From: Pseudomonas sp. C2B4
GTDB lineage: Bacteria; Pseudomonadota; Gammaproteobacteria; Pseudomonadales; Pseudomonadaceae
Length of the DNA stretch: 60,665 nucleotides
Direction of reading: 5' to 3'
Assembly (NCBI RefSeq): GCF_013359695.1
Contig: NZ_JABFMU010000041.1
Location: 1-60,665, forward strand
The notes below the pieces were generated by a model. It saw nothing but the letters and a program-made list of their open reading frames with translations, was not told the DNA's origin and did not search any database. Shown here in pieces: positions 41,976 through 50,249 of this stretch (position 1 is its first letter; every line of letters begins with the position of its first letter). A program made the translations under genes and the position numbers.

Positions 41976-43583
41976 TCACATCCGGAACACGCCGAAGCGG
42001 CTCGGTTCGATTGGCGCATTCAGTGACGCCGACAAGGCCAGGCCCAGGACATCGCGAGTCTGGGCCGGGTCAATGACGCCGTCGTCCCACAAGCGAGCGC
42101 TGGAGTAGTAGGGGTGGCCCTGTTCTTCGTACTGGTCGAGGATCGGTTGCTTGATCTCGGCTTCCTGCTCGGCGCTGAAGCCATGACCACCGCGCTCGGC
42201 CTGTTCGCGCTTGACCTGCACCAGCACGCCGGCGGCCTGTTCGGCGCCCATCACGCCGATGCGCGCATTGGGCCACATCCACAGGAAACGCGGATCGTAG
42301 GCTCGACCGCACATGCCGTAGTTGCCTGCACCGAAACTGCCGCCGATGATCACGGTGAACTTGGGCACCTTGGCACACGCCACCGCCGTCACCAGCTTCG
42401 CACCGTGCTTGGCGATGCCGCCGGCCTCGTATTTCTGGCCGACCATGAAACCGGTGATGTTTTGCAGGAACAGCAACGGAATGCCGCGCTGGCAGGCCAG
42501 TTCGATGAAGTGCGCGCCTTTCTGCGCCGCTTCGGCGAAGAGAATGCCGTTGTTGGCCAGGATCGCGATCGGGTAGCCGTGCAGGTAGGCAAAACCGCAC
42601 ACCAGCGTGGTTCCGAACAGCGCCTTGAATTCGTCGAACACCGAGCCGTCCACCAGCCGTGCAATCACTTCACGCACGTCGAACGGTTGCTTGGCATCCG
42701 CCGGGACTACGCCGTACAGCTCATCGCTGGCGTAGAGCGGGGCGATAGGTGCGCGTTGCTGCACGTCGCCAAGCTTGCGCCAGTTAAGGTTGGCGACGCT
42801 GCGGCGGGCGATGGCCAGCGCATGTTCATCGCTCTCGGCGTAATGGTCGGCGACCCCGGAGATCTTGCAGTGCACATCGGCTCCGCCAAGGTCTTCGGCG
42901 CTGACCACTTCACCGGTCGCGGCTTTCACCAGCGGCGGGCCGGCGAGGAAAATCGTCGCTTGCTCGCGGACCATGATCGCTTCGTCGGCCATCGCCGGTA
43001 CATAAGCGCCGCCAGCGGTGCAGGAACCCATGACCACGGCAATCTGCGGGATGCCCATGGCGCTCATGTTGGCCTGGTTGAAGAAGATCCGGCCGAAGTG
43101 CTCGCGGTCCGGAAACACTTCATCCTGACGCGGCAGGTTGGCGCCACCGGAGTCCACCAGATAGATGCACGGCAAGCGGTTCTGCAGGGCGATGGTCTGG
43201 GCGCGCAGGTGTTTCTTCACGGTCAGCGGGTAGTACGAGCCACCTTTTACCGTGGCATCGTTGGCGACGATCATGCATTCGACGCCTTCCACGCGGCCGA
43301 TCCCGGCTATCACGCCAGCGGCGGGAACGTCTTCGCCATACACCTCGTAGGCGGCCAACTGGCTGATCTCCAGAAACGGCGAGCCCGGATCCAGCAGGCG
43401 ATTGATGCGCTCGCGAGGCAGCAGTTTGCCCCGCGAGGTGTGGCGTTCCTGGGCCTTCGGCCCGCCACCTTGCGCCACCTGGGCGAGCAGGGTGTGCAGG
43501 GCGTCGACCTGTTTGAGCATCGCCGCGCTGTTGGCGGCGAACTCCGCTGAACGAGGGTTGAGCTGGGTATGCAGGATAGCCAT
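41976..43583 (-). CDS. liuB: Methylcrotonyl-CoA carboxylase, carboxyltransferase beta subunit
   Basis: 535 residues, carboxyl transferase fold. Family segments RERINRLLDPGSPFLEISQL, LVDSGGANLPRQDEVFPD, MGSCTAGGAYVPAMADEAIM and the C-terminal MGAEQAAGVL are clear. It transfers CO2 from LiuD biotin to 3-methylcrotonyl-CoA. Twelve bases separate it from liuA. GGAGC precedes the ATG. Confidence 0.96.
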   Translation of the reverse strand: MAILHTQLNPRSAEFAANSAAMLKQVDALHTLLAQVAQGGGPKAQERHTSRGKLLPRERINRLLDPGSPFLEISQLAAYEVYGEDVPAAGVIAGIGRVEGVECMIVANDATVKGGSYYPLTVKKHLRAQTIALQNRLPCIYLVDSGGANLPRQDEVFPDREHFGRIFFNQANMSAMGIPQIAVVMGSCTAGGAYVPAMADEAIMVREQATIFLAGPPLVKAATGEVVSAEDLGGADVHCKISGVADHYAESDEHALAIARRSVANLNWRKLGDVQQRAPIAPLYASDELYGVVPADAKQPFDVREVIARLVDGSVFDEFKALFGTTLVCGFAYLHGYPIAILANNGILFAEAAQKGAHFIELACQRGIPLLFLQNITGFMVGQKYEAGGIAKHGAKLVTAVACAKVPKFTVIIGGSFGAGNYGMCGRAYDPRFLWMWPNARIGVMGAEQAAGVLVQVKREQAERGGHGFSAEQEAEIKQPILDQYEEQGHPYYSSARLWDDGVIDPAQTRDVLGLALSASLNAPIEPSRFGVFRM

Positions 43584-43595
43584 GGGCAGCTCCGT

Positions 43596-44759
43596 TTAGC
43601 GGGTTTCGTTGAACAGTTCGCGACCGATCAGCATGCGACGGATCTCACTGGTACCGGCACCGATTTCGTACAGCTTGGCGTCACGCAGCAGGCGACCGGC
43701 CGGGAATTCGTTGATGTAGCCGTTGCCACCGAGAATCTGGATCGCGTCGAGGGCCATTTGCGTGGCGCGTTCGGCGCTGTAGAGGATCACGCCAGCGGCG
43801 TCCTTGCGTGCGGTTTCGTTGCGCTCGCAGGCCTGGGCCACGGCGTACAGGTAGGCGCGGCTGGCGTTGAGCTGGGTGTACATGTCGGCGACTTTGCCCT
43901 GGATCAGCTGGAATTCGCCGATGCTTTGGCCGAACTGCTTGCGGTCGTGGATGTACGGCACGATCAGGTCCATGCAGGCCTGCATGATCCCGGTCGGGCC
44001 GCCCGAGAGCACGACGCGTTCGTAGTCGAGGCCACTCATCAATACTTTAACGCCGCCGTTGAGCACGCCGAGGATGTTCTCTTCCGGTACTTCGACGTCA
44101 TCGAAGAACAGCTCGCACGTGTTGGAACCACGCATGCCGAGCTTGTCGAACTTGTTACTGCGGCTGAAGCCTTTCCAGTCGCGCTCGACAATGAAGGCGG
44201 TGATGCCGTGGGGGCCTTTCTCCAGGTCGGTCTTGGCGTAGATCACATAGGTGTTGGCGTCCGGACCGTTGGTGATCCAGGTCTTGCTGCCGTTCAGAAC
44301 GTATTTGTCGCCGCGTTTGTCCGCGCGCAGTTTCATCGATACCACGTCGGAACCGGCGTTCGGTTCGCTCATGGCCAGGGCGCCGATGTGCTCGCCGCTG
44401 ATCAGCTTCGGCAGGTATTTGGATTTCTGTTCGTGATTGCCGTTGCGGTTGATCTGGTTGACGCAAAGGTTGGAGTGCGCGCCATAGGACAACGCCACCG
44501 AGGCAGATCCGCGGCTGATTTCTTCCATCACCACCACGTGGGCCAGGTAACCCAGGCCGGCGCCGCCGTATTCTTCCGGAACAGTGATGCCCAGCAGGCC
44601 CATGTCGCCGAATTTGCGCCACAGGTCGGCGGGGAACAGGTTGTCGGTGTCGATCTGAGCGGCGCGAGGGGCGATCTCTTTGGCGACGAAGGACTGAACC
44701 TGATCGCGCAGCATGTCGATGGTTTCACCGAGGGCAAAATTCAGGGATGGGTAGCTCAT
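43596..44759 (-). CDS. liuA: Isovaleryl-CoA dehydrogenase
   Basis: 387 residues, acyl-CoA dehydrogenase. The FAD/substrate segments AMSEPNAGSDVVSMKLRADK, QFGQSIGEFQLIQGKVADMY and QILGGNGYINEFPAGRLLRD are typical, and EIRRMLIGREL forms the C-terminal helix. It oxidises isovaleryl-CoA to 3-methylcrotonyl-CoA and is the first gene of liuABCD. Two LiuR-type palindromes lie 55 and 98 bases upstream of the ATG, which follows AAGGTGA. Confidence 0.95.
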   Translation of the reverse strand: MSYPSLNFALGETIDMLRDQVQSFVAKEIAPRAAQIDTDNLFPADLWRKFGDMGLLGITVPEEYGGAGLGYLAHVVVMEEISRGSASVALSYGAHSNLCVNQINRNGNHEQKSKYLPKLISGEHIGALAMSEPNAGSDVVSMKLRADKRGDKYVLNGSKTWITNGPDANTYVIYAKTDLEKGPHGITAFIVERDWKGFSRSNKFDKLGMRGSNTCELFFDDVEVPEENILGVLNGGVKVLMSGLDYERVVLSGGPTGIMQACMDLIVPYIHDRKQFGQSIGEFQLIQGKVADMYTQLNASRAYLYAVAQACERNETARKDAAGVILYSAERATQMALDAIQILGGNGYINEFPAGRLLRDAKLYEIGAGTSEIRRMLIGRELFNETR

Positions 44760-44813
44760 GGGTCACCTTTTGGCTTTTTTGTCGGGTGGGGAGAGCAGTG
44801 ATTCGTCTCTCAC

Positions 44814-44830
44814 CTTTACGTTAACGTAAG
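44814..44830. promoter_or_regulatory. LiuR-type operator 1 upstream of liuA
   Basis: CTTTACGTTAACGTAAG, a perfect 17-base palindrome with core ACGTTAACGT. The same core recurs 42 bases upstream and, as ACGTTTACGT, in front of liuR. Confidence 0.88.
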
Positions 44831-44857
44831 CCTGTGACGAATGGCTGTCAATCACCC

Positions 44858-44873
44858 TTTACGTTAACGTCAA
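44858..44873. promoter_or_regulatory. LiuR-type operator 2 upstream of liuA
   Basis: TTTACGTTAACGTCAA, second palindrome with the same core as operator 1. The tandem arrangement fits binding of a MerR-family activator. Confidence 0.85.
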
Positions 44874-44920
44874 CTTGAGCGAGAGTAGAGGCAGTTCAAG
44901 ATAGAACGCGGACGACCATT

Positions 44921-45079
44921 GTGGGAGCGAGCTGTGGTGAGGGGATTCATCCCCGTTGGGCTGCGAAGCGGCCCCAAAACCGAAGGGCGCGGTGTATCAG
45001 GTACTCCGCACGCAATGGTTTTACGACTGCTTCGCAGCCGAACGGGGATGAATCCCCTCGCCACAGTCGCTCCCACAGG
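44921..45079. repeat. Long imperfect palindrome, second repeat family
   Basis: The left arm carries GTGGGAGCGAGCTGTGGTGA and GGGGATTCATCCCCGTT; the right arm carries AACGGGGATGAATCCCC and CCACAGTCGCTCCCAC in inverted order. The loop of about 80 bases includes GCTGCGAAGCGGCC and GCTTCGCAGC. It differs from the REP family but shares the outer GTGGGAGCGA. It lies between liuA and the acyl-CoA synthetase gene. Confidence 0.85.
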
Positions 45080-45120
45080 GGACCGCGAGTAGCCCGTTAA
45101 TAAAGACAATAGGGGTCATC

Positions 45121-46818
45121 ATGGATCAACCCAGTGCAAATCCGCAGCGCAGCTACACCCGTGGTTCCCAGGACAAAGCCTTGCTGGCGATGACCATCGG
45201 CCAGGCGTTCGACAACACGGTGGCCAAGTACCCGAACGGGGAAGCGCTGGTCGTGCGCCATCAGCAGTTGCGCTACACCTGGCGGCAATTGGCGCAGGCT
45301 GTGGACCTGCAGGCCCGGGCCCTGCTGGCGCTGGGCCTGCAGGCCGGTGACCGCCTCGGCATTTGGGCGCCGAACTGCGCCCAATGGTGCATCACCCAGA
45401 TCGCCACCGCGAAGATCGGCGTGATCCTGGTCAACATCAACCCGGCCTACCGCAGTTCCGAACTTGAATACGTGTTGAAGCAGTCTGGCTGCCAATGGCT
45501 GGTGTGCGCCGGGGCCTTCAAGACCTCCAACTATCACGCCATGTTGCAAGGCCTGGCGCCGGAGCTGGCCGAGCACGCTATCGGCAAGTTGCAGAGCGAA
45601 CGCCTGCCCGACCTGCGCGGCGTCATCAGTCTGGATGCGCAACCGCCAAGCGGTTTCCTGCCGTGGTCGCAACTGACCGATCTGGCCGGCAGCGTGTCGG
45701 CCGAACAATTGCGCGAGCGTCAGGACAGCCTGCATTTCGACCAGGCGGTGAATATCCAGTACACCTCCGGCACCACCGGATTCCCGAAGGGCGCGACCCT
45801 CAGTCACTACAACATTCTCAACAACGGTTACATGGTCGGTGAAAGCCTCGGCCTGACCGCCGCTGATCGCCTGGTGATCCCGGTGCCGCTGTATCACTGC
45901 TTCGGCATGGTCATGGGCAACCTCGGCTGCATTACCCACGGCAGCACGATGGTTTACCCCAACGATGCCTTCGATCCATTGCTGACCCTGAACACCGTCG
46001 CCGAAGAAAAAGCCACCGCGCTCTACGGCGTGCCGACCATGTTCATCGCCATGCTCGATCAGCCACAGCGCGCCGAGTTCGACCTGTCGAGCCTGCGCAC
46101 CGGGATCATGGCCGGCGCGACCTGCCCGATCGAAGTGATGCGCCGGGTCATCAATGAAATGCACATGAGCGAAGTGCAGATTGCCTACGGCATGACGGAA
46201 ACCAGTCCGGTGTCGTTGCAGACCGGTCCGTCAGACGATCTGGAGTTGCGGGTCACTACCGTGGGTCGCACTCAACCGCAGCTGGAAAGCAAGATCATCG
46301 ACGAGGCAGGGAATCTGGTCCCGCGCGGCACCATTGGCGAATTGTGCACTCGCGGCTACAGCGTGATGCTCGGCTACTGGAACAACCCGCAAGGCACGGC
46401 TGAAGCGATCGACCAGGCGGGATGGATGCACACCGGTGACCTGGCGAGCATGAACGACGAGGGGTATGTGTGCATCGCCGGTCGCAACAAGGACATGATC
46501 ATCCGTGGCGGTGAGAATATTTACCCGCGAGAGCTGGAAGAGTTCTTCTTTACCCATCCGGCGGTGGCCGACGTGCAGGTGATCGGCATTCCTTGCTCGC
46601 GCTACGGCGAAGAGATCGTTGCCTGGATCAAGTTCCACCCCGGCCACAGCGCCACTGAGCAGGAGCTGCAAGCCTGGTGCAAGGAGCGCATCGCGCACTT
46701 CAAGACGCCGCGTTACTTCAAGTTCGTGGATGAGTTCCCGATGACCGTGACCGGCAAGATCCAGAAATTCCGCATGCGCGAAATCAGTATCGAGGAGTTG
46801 CGCATCAACAAGGCATGA
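45121..46818 (+). CDS. AMP-forming acyl-CoA synthetase
   Basis: 565 residues, ANL superfamily. The P-loop YTSGTTGFPKGATLSH (about residue 215), the adenylate motif YGMTETSP, the hinge and ATP motifs WMHTGDLASMNDEGY, GRNKDMIIRGGENIYP, and catalytic Lys in VTGKIQKFRM are intact. The closest resemblance is to medium-chain fatty acyl-CoA synthetases (ACSF2-like). It lies on the opposite strand inside the liu region, so it may activate isovalerate or other branched acids. The substrate is inferred from context. Confidence 0.9.
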   Translation: MDQPSANPQRSYTRGSQDKALLAMTIGQAFDNTVAKYPNGEALVVRHQQLRYTWRQLAQAVDLQARALLALGLQAGDRLGIWAPNCAQWCITQIATAKIGVILVNINPAYRSSELEYVLKQSGCQWLVCAGAFKTSNYHAMLQGLAPELAEHAIGKLQSERLPDLRGVISLDAQPPSGFLPWSQLTDLAGSVSAEQLRERQDSLHFDQAVNIQYTSGTTGFPKGATLSHYNILNNGYMVGESLGLTAADRLVIPVPLYHCFGMVMGNLGCITHGSTMVYPNDAFDPLLTLNTVAEEKATALYGVPTMFIAMLDQPQRAEFDLSSLRTGIMAGATCPIEVMRRVINEMHMSEVQIAYGMTETSPVSLQTGPSDDLELRVTTVGRTQPQLESKIIDEAGNLVPRGTIGELCTRGYSVMLGYWNNPQGTAEAIDQAGWMHTGDLASMNDEGYVCIAGRNKDMIIRGGENIYPRELEEFFFTHPAVADVQVIGIPCSRYGEEIVAWIKFHPGHSATEQELQAWCKERIAHFKTPRYFKFVDEFPMTVTGKIQKFRMREISIEELRINKA

Positions 46819-46830
46819 CTCATCCCCCTT

Positions 46831-46918
46831 GTGGGAGCGAGCCTGCTCGCGAAGGCGATAGCACATCCAACACGGATGTCGATTGAACCACCGCATTCGC
46901 GAGCAGGCTCGTTCCCAC
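46831..46918. repeat. REP inverted pair (REPIN)
   Basis: Forward core at 46831-46853 and reverse copy at 46896-46918 (one substitution), beyond the 3' end of the acyl-CoA synthetase gene. Confidence 0.92.
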
Positions 46919-46955
46919 AGGGGCGGTGGTGAAAAATCCAAATCGCAGACAGCAC

Positions 46956-46979
46956 AAAGGGGAGCCGAGGCTCCCCTTT
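46956..46979. terminator. Bidirectional hairpin terminator
   Basis: Perfect 11-bp stem AAAGGGGAGCC / GGCTCCCCTTT with a minimal loop. It closes the Crc-type RNA on the minus strand and can stop read-through from the acyl-CoA synthetase on the plus strand, where TTTAATTTT follows. Confidence 0.85.
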
Positions 46980-47331
46980 AATTTTCGTTGCGTGTGCTCT
47001 TTTTTTATTATTGAGGGGCGGTCTGTTTTTGTTTTTGGCAACCGTTGCCCTTTACCGCTGTTTTTGGCGATCCCCATCCGGGATCAAGAGCAAACGTATT
47101 TTTTTGAGCGCTGATCTACTTTCTCGCTGAGCGATCCAACCAGTTCGGGAGCTACCTGAAGGTAGTTTTATTGTTCTCTGCCCGGTTGCGGGTTACTCCG
47201 AAAAGCACCCTGAAAAGCACATCTTCTCCAAAAAAATCTGTTAGCTGCGTCTCTGCCGTGTTGTTTTTGTTATGTCAGAGTCGTTACGTCTTGTTTTTAT
47301 TGGTTATGCCGCTTTTTTTATTCTTGTTATG
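46956..47331 (-). ncRNA. Crc/Hfq-sequestering RNA (CrcZ family, CrcX or CrcY type)
   Basis: About 375 nt on the minus strand. It has at least five A-rich motifs of the kind bound by Hfq-Crc, for example AACAAGAATAAAA (about 47317-47329), CCAATAAAAACAAG (about 47290-47303), AACAAAAACAA (about 47261-47271), CAAAAACAAAAACAG (about 47022-47036) and AATAATAAAAAAAG (about 46998-47012). A sigma-54 promoter and CbrB-like sites precede it, and a strong hairpin ends it. Length, AT-richness, promoter type and motif number match CrcZ/CrcX/CrcY, which relieve carbon catabolite repression. It is not the cbrB-linked CrcZ copy, since cbrB is not adjacent. Confidence 0.85.
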
Positions 47332-47341
47332 CCATAGAGAT

Positions 47342-47357
47342 AGCAGGAGCCGTGCCA
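47342..47357 (-). promoter_or_regulatory. Sigma-54 promoter of the Crc-type RNA
   Basis: Minus-strand TGGCACG-GCTC-CTGCT; one core mismatch from TGGCACG-N4-TTGCW with exact spacing. The implied start is near 47331. Confidence 0.85.
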
Positions 47358-47438
47358 ACTTTTAAAAACCTTTTAAAATCAAAAACTTAATATTTTGTAG
47401 GATTTTTCTCTCAGGGAATCCCTGACAATTTGTTTCCG

Positions 47439-47480
47439 TGTTACTCGCTTCCGCCCACGTTTTCACGGTGGGCGGTAACA
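47439..47480. promoter_or_regulatory. CbrB-like upstream activation sites
   Basis: TGTTAC at 47439-47444 and GTAACA at 47475-47480 are inverted half-sites of the type described for CbrB, 82-123 bases upstream of the -24 element. A second inverted repeat (CCGCCCAC/GTGGGCGG) lies between them and may also terminate liuE. Confidence 0.6.
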
Positions 47481-47499
47481 CCTGGACACACCCGCACAC

Positions 47500-48399
47500 T
47501 CACTGTGCGCTTCGGGCCTTGGCCACGCGCGAACCGGTCGGGCGTCCCAGTACCGAGCAGATTTGTTGGCCGGCCAGGATCAGGGCGTCCAGGTCGATTC
47601 CGGTTTCGATGCCCAGGCCATTGAGCAGGTAAACCACGTCTTCGGTGGCGACGTTACCGCTGGCGCCCTTGGCGTAGGGGCAGCCACCGAGCCCGGCGAT
47701 GGAGCTGTCGAACACCGAGATACCTTCCAGCAGGCTGGCGTAGATGTTGGCCATGGCCTGGCCATAGGTATCGTGGAAATGGCCTGCCAGTTTTTCCCGC
47801 GGCACATCGGCCGACACCACTTCGAACATCCTGCGGGTCGCGCCAGCCGTGCCGGTGCCGATGGTGTCACCCAGCGAGACTTCGTAGCAGCCCATGGCAT
47901 AGAGTTCGCGGGCGACCATGGCAACTTGCTCGGGGGCGACGTTACCTTCATAGGGGCAGCCCAGCACACAGGACACATAACCGCGAACCGTCACGCCGTG
48001 CTGCCTGGCCGCGTCCATGATCGGCACGAAACGCTCCAGGCTTTCGCTGATCGAGCAATTGATGTTGCGCTGGGAAAAGGCTTCGGACGCGGCGGCGAAC
48101 ACTGCGACTTCCTTGACCCCGGAGGCGAGGGCGTCTTCAAAGCCGCGCAGGTTGGGGGCGAGTGCGCCGTAGGTGACGCCCGGCTTGCGCTGGATCTGCG
48201 CGAAGACATCGGCCGAGCCCGCCATTTGTGGCACCCATTTGGGCGAGACGAAACTGCCGACTTCTATATAGCCAAGGCCCGCGGCCGTGAGCGCGTCGAC
48301 CAGTTGCACCTTGTCGGCGACGCTGATGGGTTGGGCTTCGTTTTGCAGACCGTCGCGGGGGCCGACTTCGACAATGCGTACTTGGGTGGGGAGGGACAT
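47500..48399 (-). CDS. liuE: Hydroxymethylglutaryl-CoA lyase
   Basis: 299 residues, HMGL-like TIM barrel. The start RIVEVGPRDGLQNEAQPISV supplies the metal Asp and catalytic Arg, SLGDTIGTGTAG and GHFHDTYGQAMANI supply metal ligands, and GLGGCPYAKGASGNVATED holds the catalytic-loop Cys. It splits HMG-CoA to acetoacetate and acetyl-CoA, ending leucine degradation. It is separated from liuABCD by the Crc-type RNA and the acyl-CoA synthetase gene. In P. aeruginosa, as I recall, liuE directly follows liuD. Confidence 0.95.
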   Translation of the reverse strand: MSLPTQVRIVEVGPRDGLQNEAQPISVADKVQLVDALTAAGLGYIEVGSFVSPKWVPQMAGSADVFAQIQRKPGVTYGALAPNLRGFEDALASGVKEVAVFAAASEAFSQRNINCSISESLERFVPIMDAARQHGVTVRGYVSCVLGCPYEGNVAPEQVAMVARELYAMGCYEVSLGDTIGTGTAGATRRMFEVVSADVPREKLAGHFHDTYGQAMANIYASLLEGISVFDSSIAGLGGCPYAKGASGNVATEDVVYLLNGLGIETGIDLDALILAGQQICSVLGRPTGSRVAKARSAQ

Positions 48400-48443
48400 G
48401 GGATTCGACCTGTTGTAGTTGTCTGAATGCTATGAAGGCCCCT

Positions 48444-48531
48444 GTGGGAGCGAGCCTGCTCGCGAATGCGGTGGGTCGGCCGACATCTATATTGGATGTG
48501 CTATAGCCATCGCGAGCAGGCTCGCTCCCAC
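48444..48531. repeat. REP inverted pair (REPIN)
   Basis: Forward core at 48444-48466 and reverse copy at 48511-48531, between liuR and liuE. Confidence 0.92.
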
Positions 48532-48547
48532 AGTAGGTTGTGTCGAC

Positions 48548-48949
48548 CTATTGAATGGCCTGCTGGTTCTTGAGGGTTTGCTCCAGCGCCTGCACACACC
48601 GCTCTTCAGCGGTATCCAGCTCCAGTTTCATCTGCTCGATGTCCAGCAACTGCTGTTCCAGCTGTTCCCGGCGCTCGCTGATTTTCGCCAGCATGCTGTG
48701 CAGTTGCTTGGTGTTACCGCTGGACGGGTCGTACAACTCGATCAGCTCGCGGCATTCGGCCAGCGAAAAACCGATGCGCTTGCCCCGCAGGATCAGCTTC
48801 AGGCTGACCTTGTCGCGGGGTGAGTAGATGCGTTCCTGACCGCGGCGCTCGGGGCTGAGCAGGCCTTGTTCCTCATAGAAGCGAATGGCCCGGGTGGTGA
48901 TGTCGAGCTCGCGGGCGAGGTCGGAAATGCTGTAGGTCTGGCTGCTCAT
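48548..48949 (-). CDS. liuR: MerR-family regulator of the liu genes
   Basis: 133 residues. The MerR HTH (YSISDLARELDITTRAIRFY) is followed by the dimerisation coiled coil (about 80-125, EQLEQQLLDIEQMKLELD); there is no metal-binding Cys pattern. A LiuR-type palindrome lies 43 bases upstream and two more precede liuA, which supports the name. GTG 48961 is an alternative start four codons earlier. Confidence 0.9.
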   Translation of the reverse strand: MSSQTYSISDLARELDITTRAIRFYEEQGLLSPERRGQERIYSPRDKVSLKLILRGKRIGFSLAECRELIELYDPSSGNTKQLHSMLAKISERREQLEQQLLDIEQMKLELDTAEERCVQALEQTLKNQQAIQ

Positions 48950-48991
48950 GGAAGCGCTCACGAAAGGTCATGGCGCTAAGCTAATGGCAGG

Positions 48992-49007
48992 TTGACGTTT
49001 ACGTCAA
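48992..49007. promoter_or_regulatory. LiuR-type operator upstream of liuR
   Basis: TTGACGT-TT-ACGTCAA, perfect 7-bp arms. Its core matches the liuA operators, which suggests autoregulation. Confidence 0.85.
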
Positions 49008-49040
49008 GGGGCAGGGTTTTTCAGTGTTCTCAATGGCCTC

Positions 49041-49132
49041 TTCGCGAGCAGGCTCGCTCCCACAGGGATCTCTGTTCTACACAAATATTGTGTTCACTGG
49101 AGACCCAATGTGGGAGCGAGCCTGCTCGCGAA
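49041..49132. repeat. REP inverted pair (REPIN)
   Basis: Reverse copy at 49041-49063 and forward copy at 49110-49132, beyond the 3' end of the LysR gene and upstream of liuR. Confidence 0.92.
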
Positions 49133-49154
49133 TCAGACGCTGCGGTGTAAAGCC

Positions 49155-50084
49155 CTACACCTTCTCCAGCTTCTTCTCATGCGCCGTCACCTGCTGGCAC
49201 AACTCGATCATCTGCTCGCGCATCCAGCGGTTGGCCGGGTCCTGGTCGGTGCTTTCGTGCCAGTAGAGGTGGGTTTCCACCGGCGGTACATCGTTGACCG
49301 GAAGGCTGAAGGCGTGCAGGTCGTTACGGCGGGCGAAGCGTTCCGGCACGGTCATGACCATGTCGGTTTGCTGCAACACTTGCGAAGCCATCAGGTAATG
49401 CTGGGAGCGCAGGGCGATCTTGCGCTGGATGCCCATCTTGCCCAGGGCCAGGTCGACATGACCCAAACCGCTGCGACGGCTGGAAATATGGATGTGGGTA
49501 AGGCCCAGGTAATCATCGAGGGTGAATTTTTCCTTGGCCGCCAGCGGATGCCCCTTGCGCATGGCGCAGACGTAGCGGTCTTCCATCAACTTGACGTGGC
49601 GCACCTGCGGGTCGGTGTTCAGTGGCGCGTCGACCGCGAAATCGAGGCGACCGGCCGCCAGCTCCTTGGTGGTCTCTCGGCGCTTGGACAGGAAACTCTC
49701 GATGATCACCGTCGGCGCGAGGCGGCGCAGGCGCTGGAACAACGGCGGCAGAATCACCGCTTCGGTCAGGTCGGTCATGCTGATGCGATAGGTCTTGACC
49801 GCCTGCAGCGGGTTGAAAATGCGGCTTTCCTGCACCGAGACACGCAACAGTGAGAGGGCGTTGCGCACCGGGCCGATGATGTTCTGTGCCATCGGCGTCG
49901 GCACCATGCCTTGGGCGGTGCGTACGAACAACGGGTCGTTGAAGGTCTCGCGCAGGCGGGCCAGGGCGTTCGACACGGCCGGTTGGGTAATGCCGACAAT
50001 CTGCCCGGCGCGGGTCAGGTTGGCTTCGGTGTAGATCGCGTCGAAGACGATGAAAAGGTTGAGGTCGACCTTGCTCAGATTCAT
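49155..50084 (-). CDS. LysR-family transcriptional regulator
   Basis: 309 residues. The HTH (FDAIYTEANLTRAGQIVGIT, QPAVSNALARLRETFNDPLF) belongs to the NodD/LinR-like LysR group that starts KVDLNLFIVFDAI. The effector domain spans about 90-295. It is divergent from an acyl-CoA dehydrogenase gene 165 bases away, its likely target. The effector is unknown; an acyl-CoA or fatty acid is a reasonable guess. Confidence 0.92.
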   Translation of the reverse strand: MNLSKVDLNLFIVFDAIYTEANLTRAGQIVGITQPAVSNALARLRETFNDPLFVRTAQGMVPTPMAQNIIGPVRNALSLLRVSVQESRIFNPLQAVKTYRISMTDLTEAVILPPLFQRLRRLAPTVIIESFLSKRRETTKELAAGRLDFAVDAPLNTDPQVRHVKLMEDRYVCAMRKGHPLAAKEKFTLDDYLGLTHIHISSRRSGLGHVDLALGKMGIQRKIALRSQHYLMASQVLQQTDMVMTVPERFARRNDLHAFSLPVNDVPPVETHLYWHESTDQDPANRWMREQMIELCQQVTAHEKKLEKV

Positions 50085-50249
50085 TTACGCGGCTCTCTTA
50101 TTGTGTGGACGGGTAGCCGTGGCTATCAGTCGATCATATATCGGTGATGAATGTTAATACACGCCGAGAATAGGCTAGGTAAATTTTCGTAGCTGTTCTA
50201 GCATCGATTGCATGATCTAAACAACCTCCCCCCAGAAGGTATCTTGCTC

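Noticed and set aside
47171..47365. Short open frames in the AT-rich region between liuE and the acyl-CoA synthetase
   Set aside because: They are simple-sequence products of the A/T-rich motifs and are better explained by the Crc-type RNA on the other strand.
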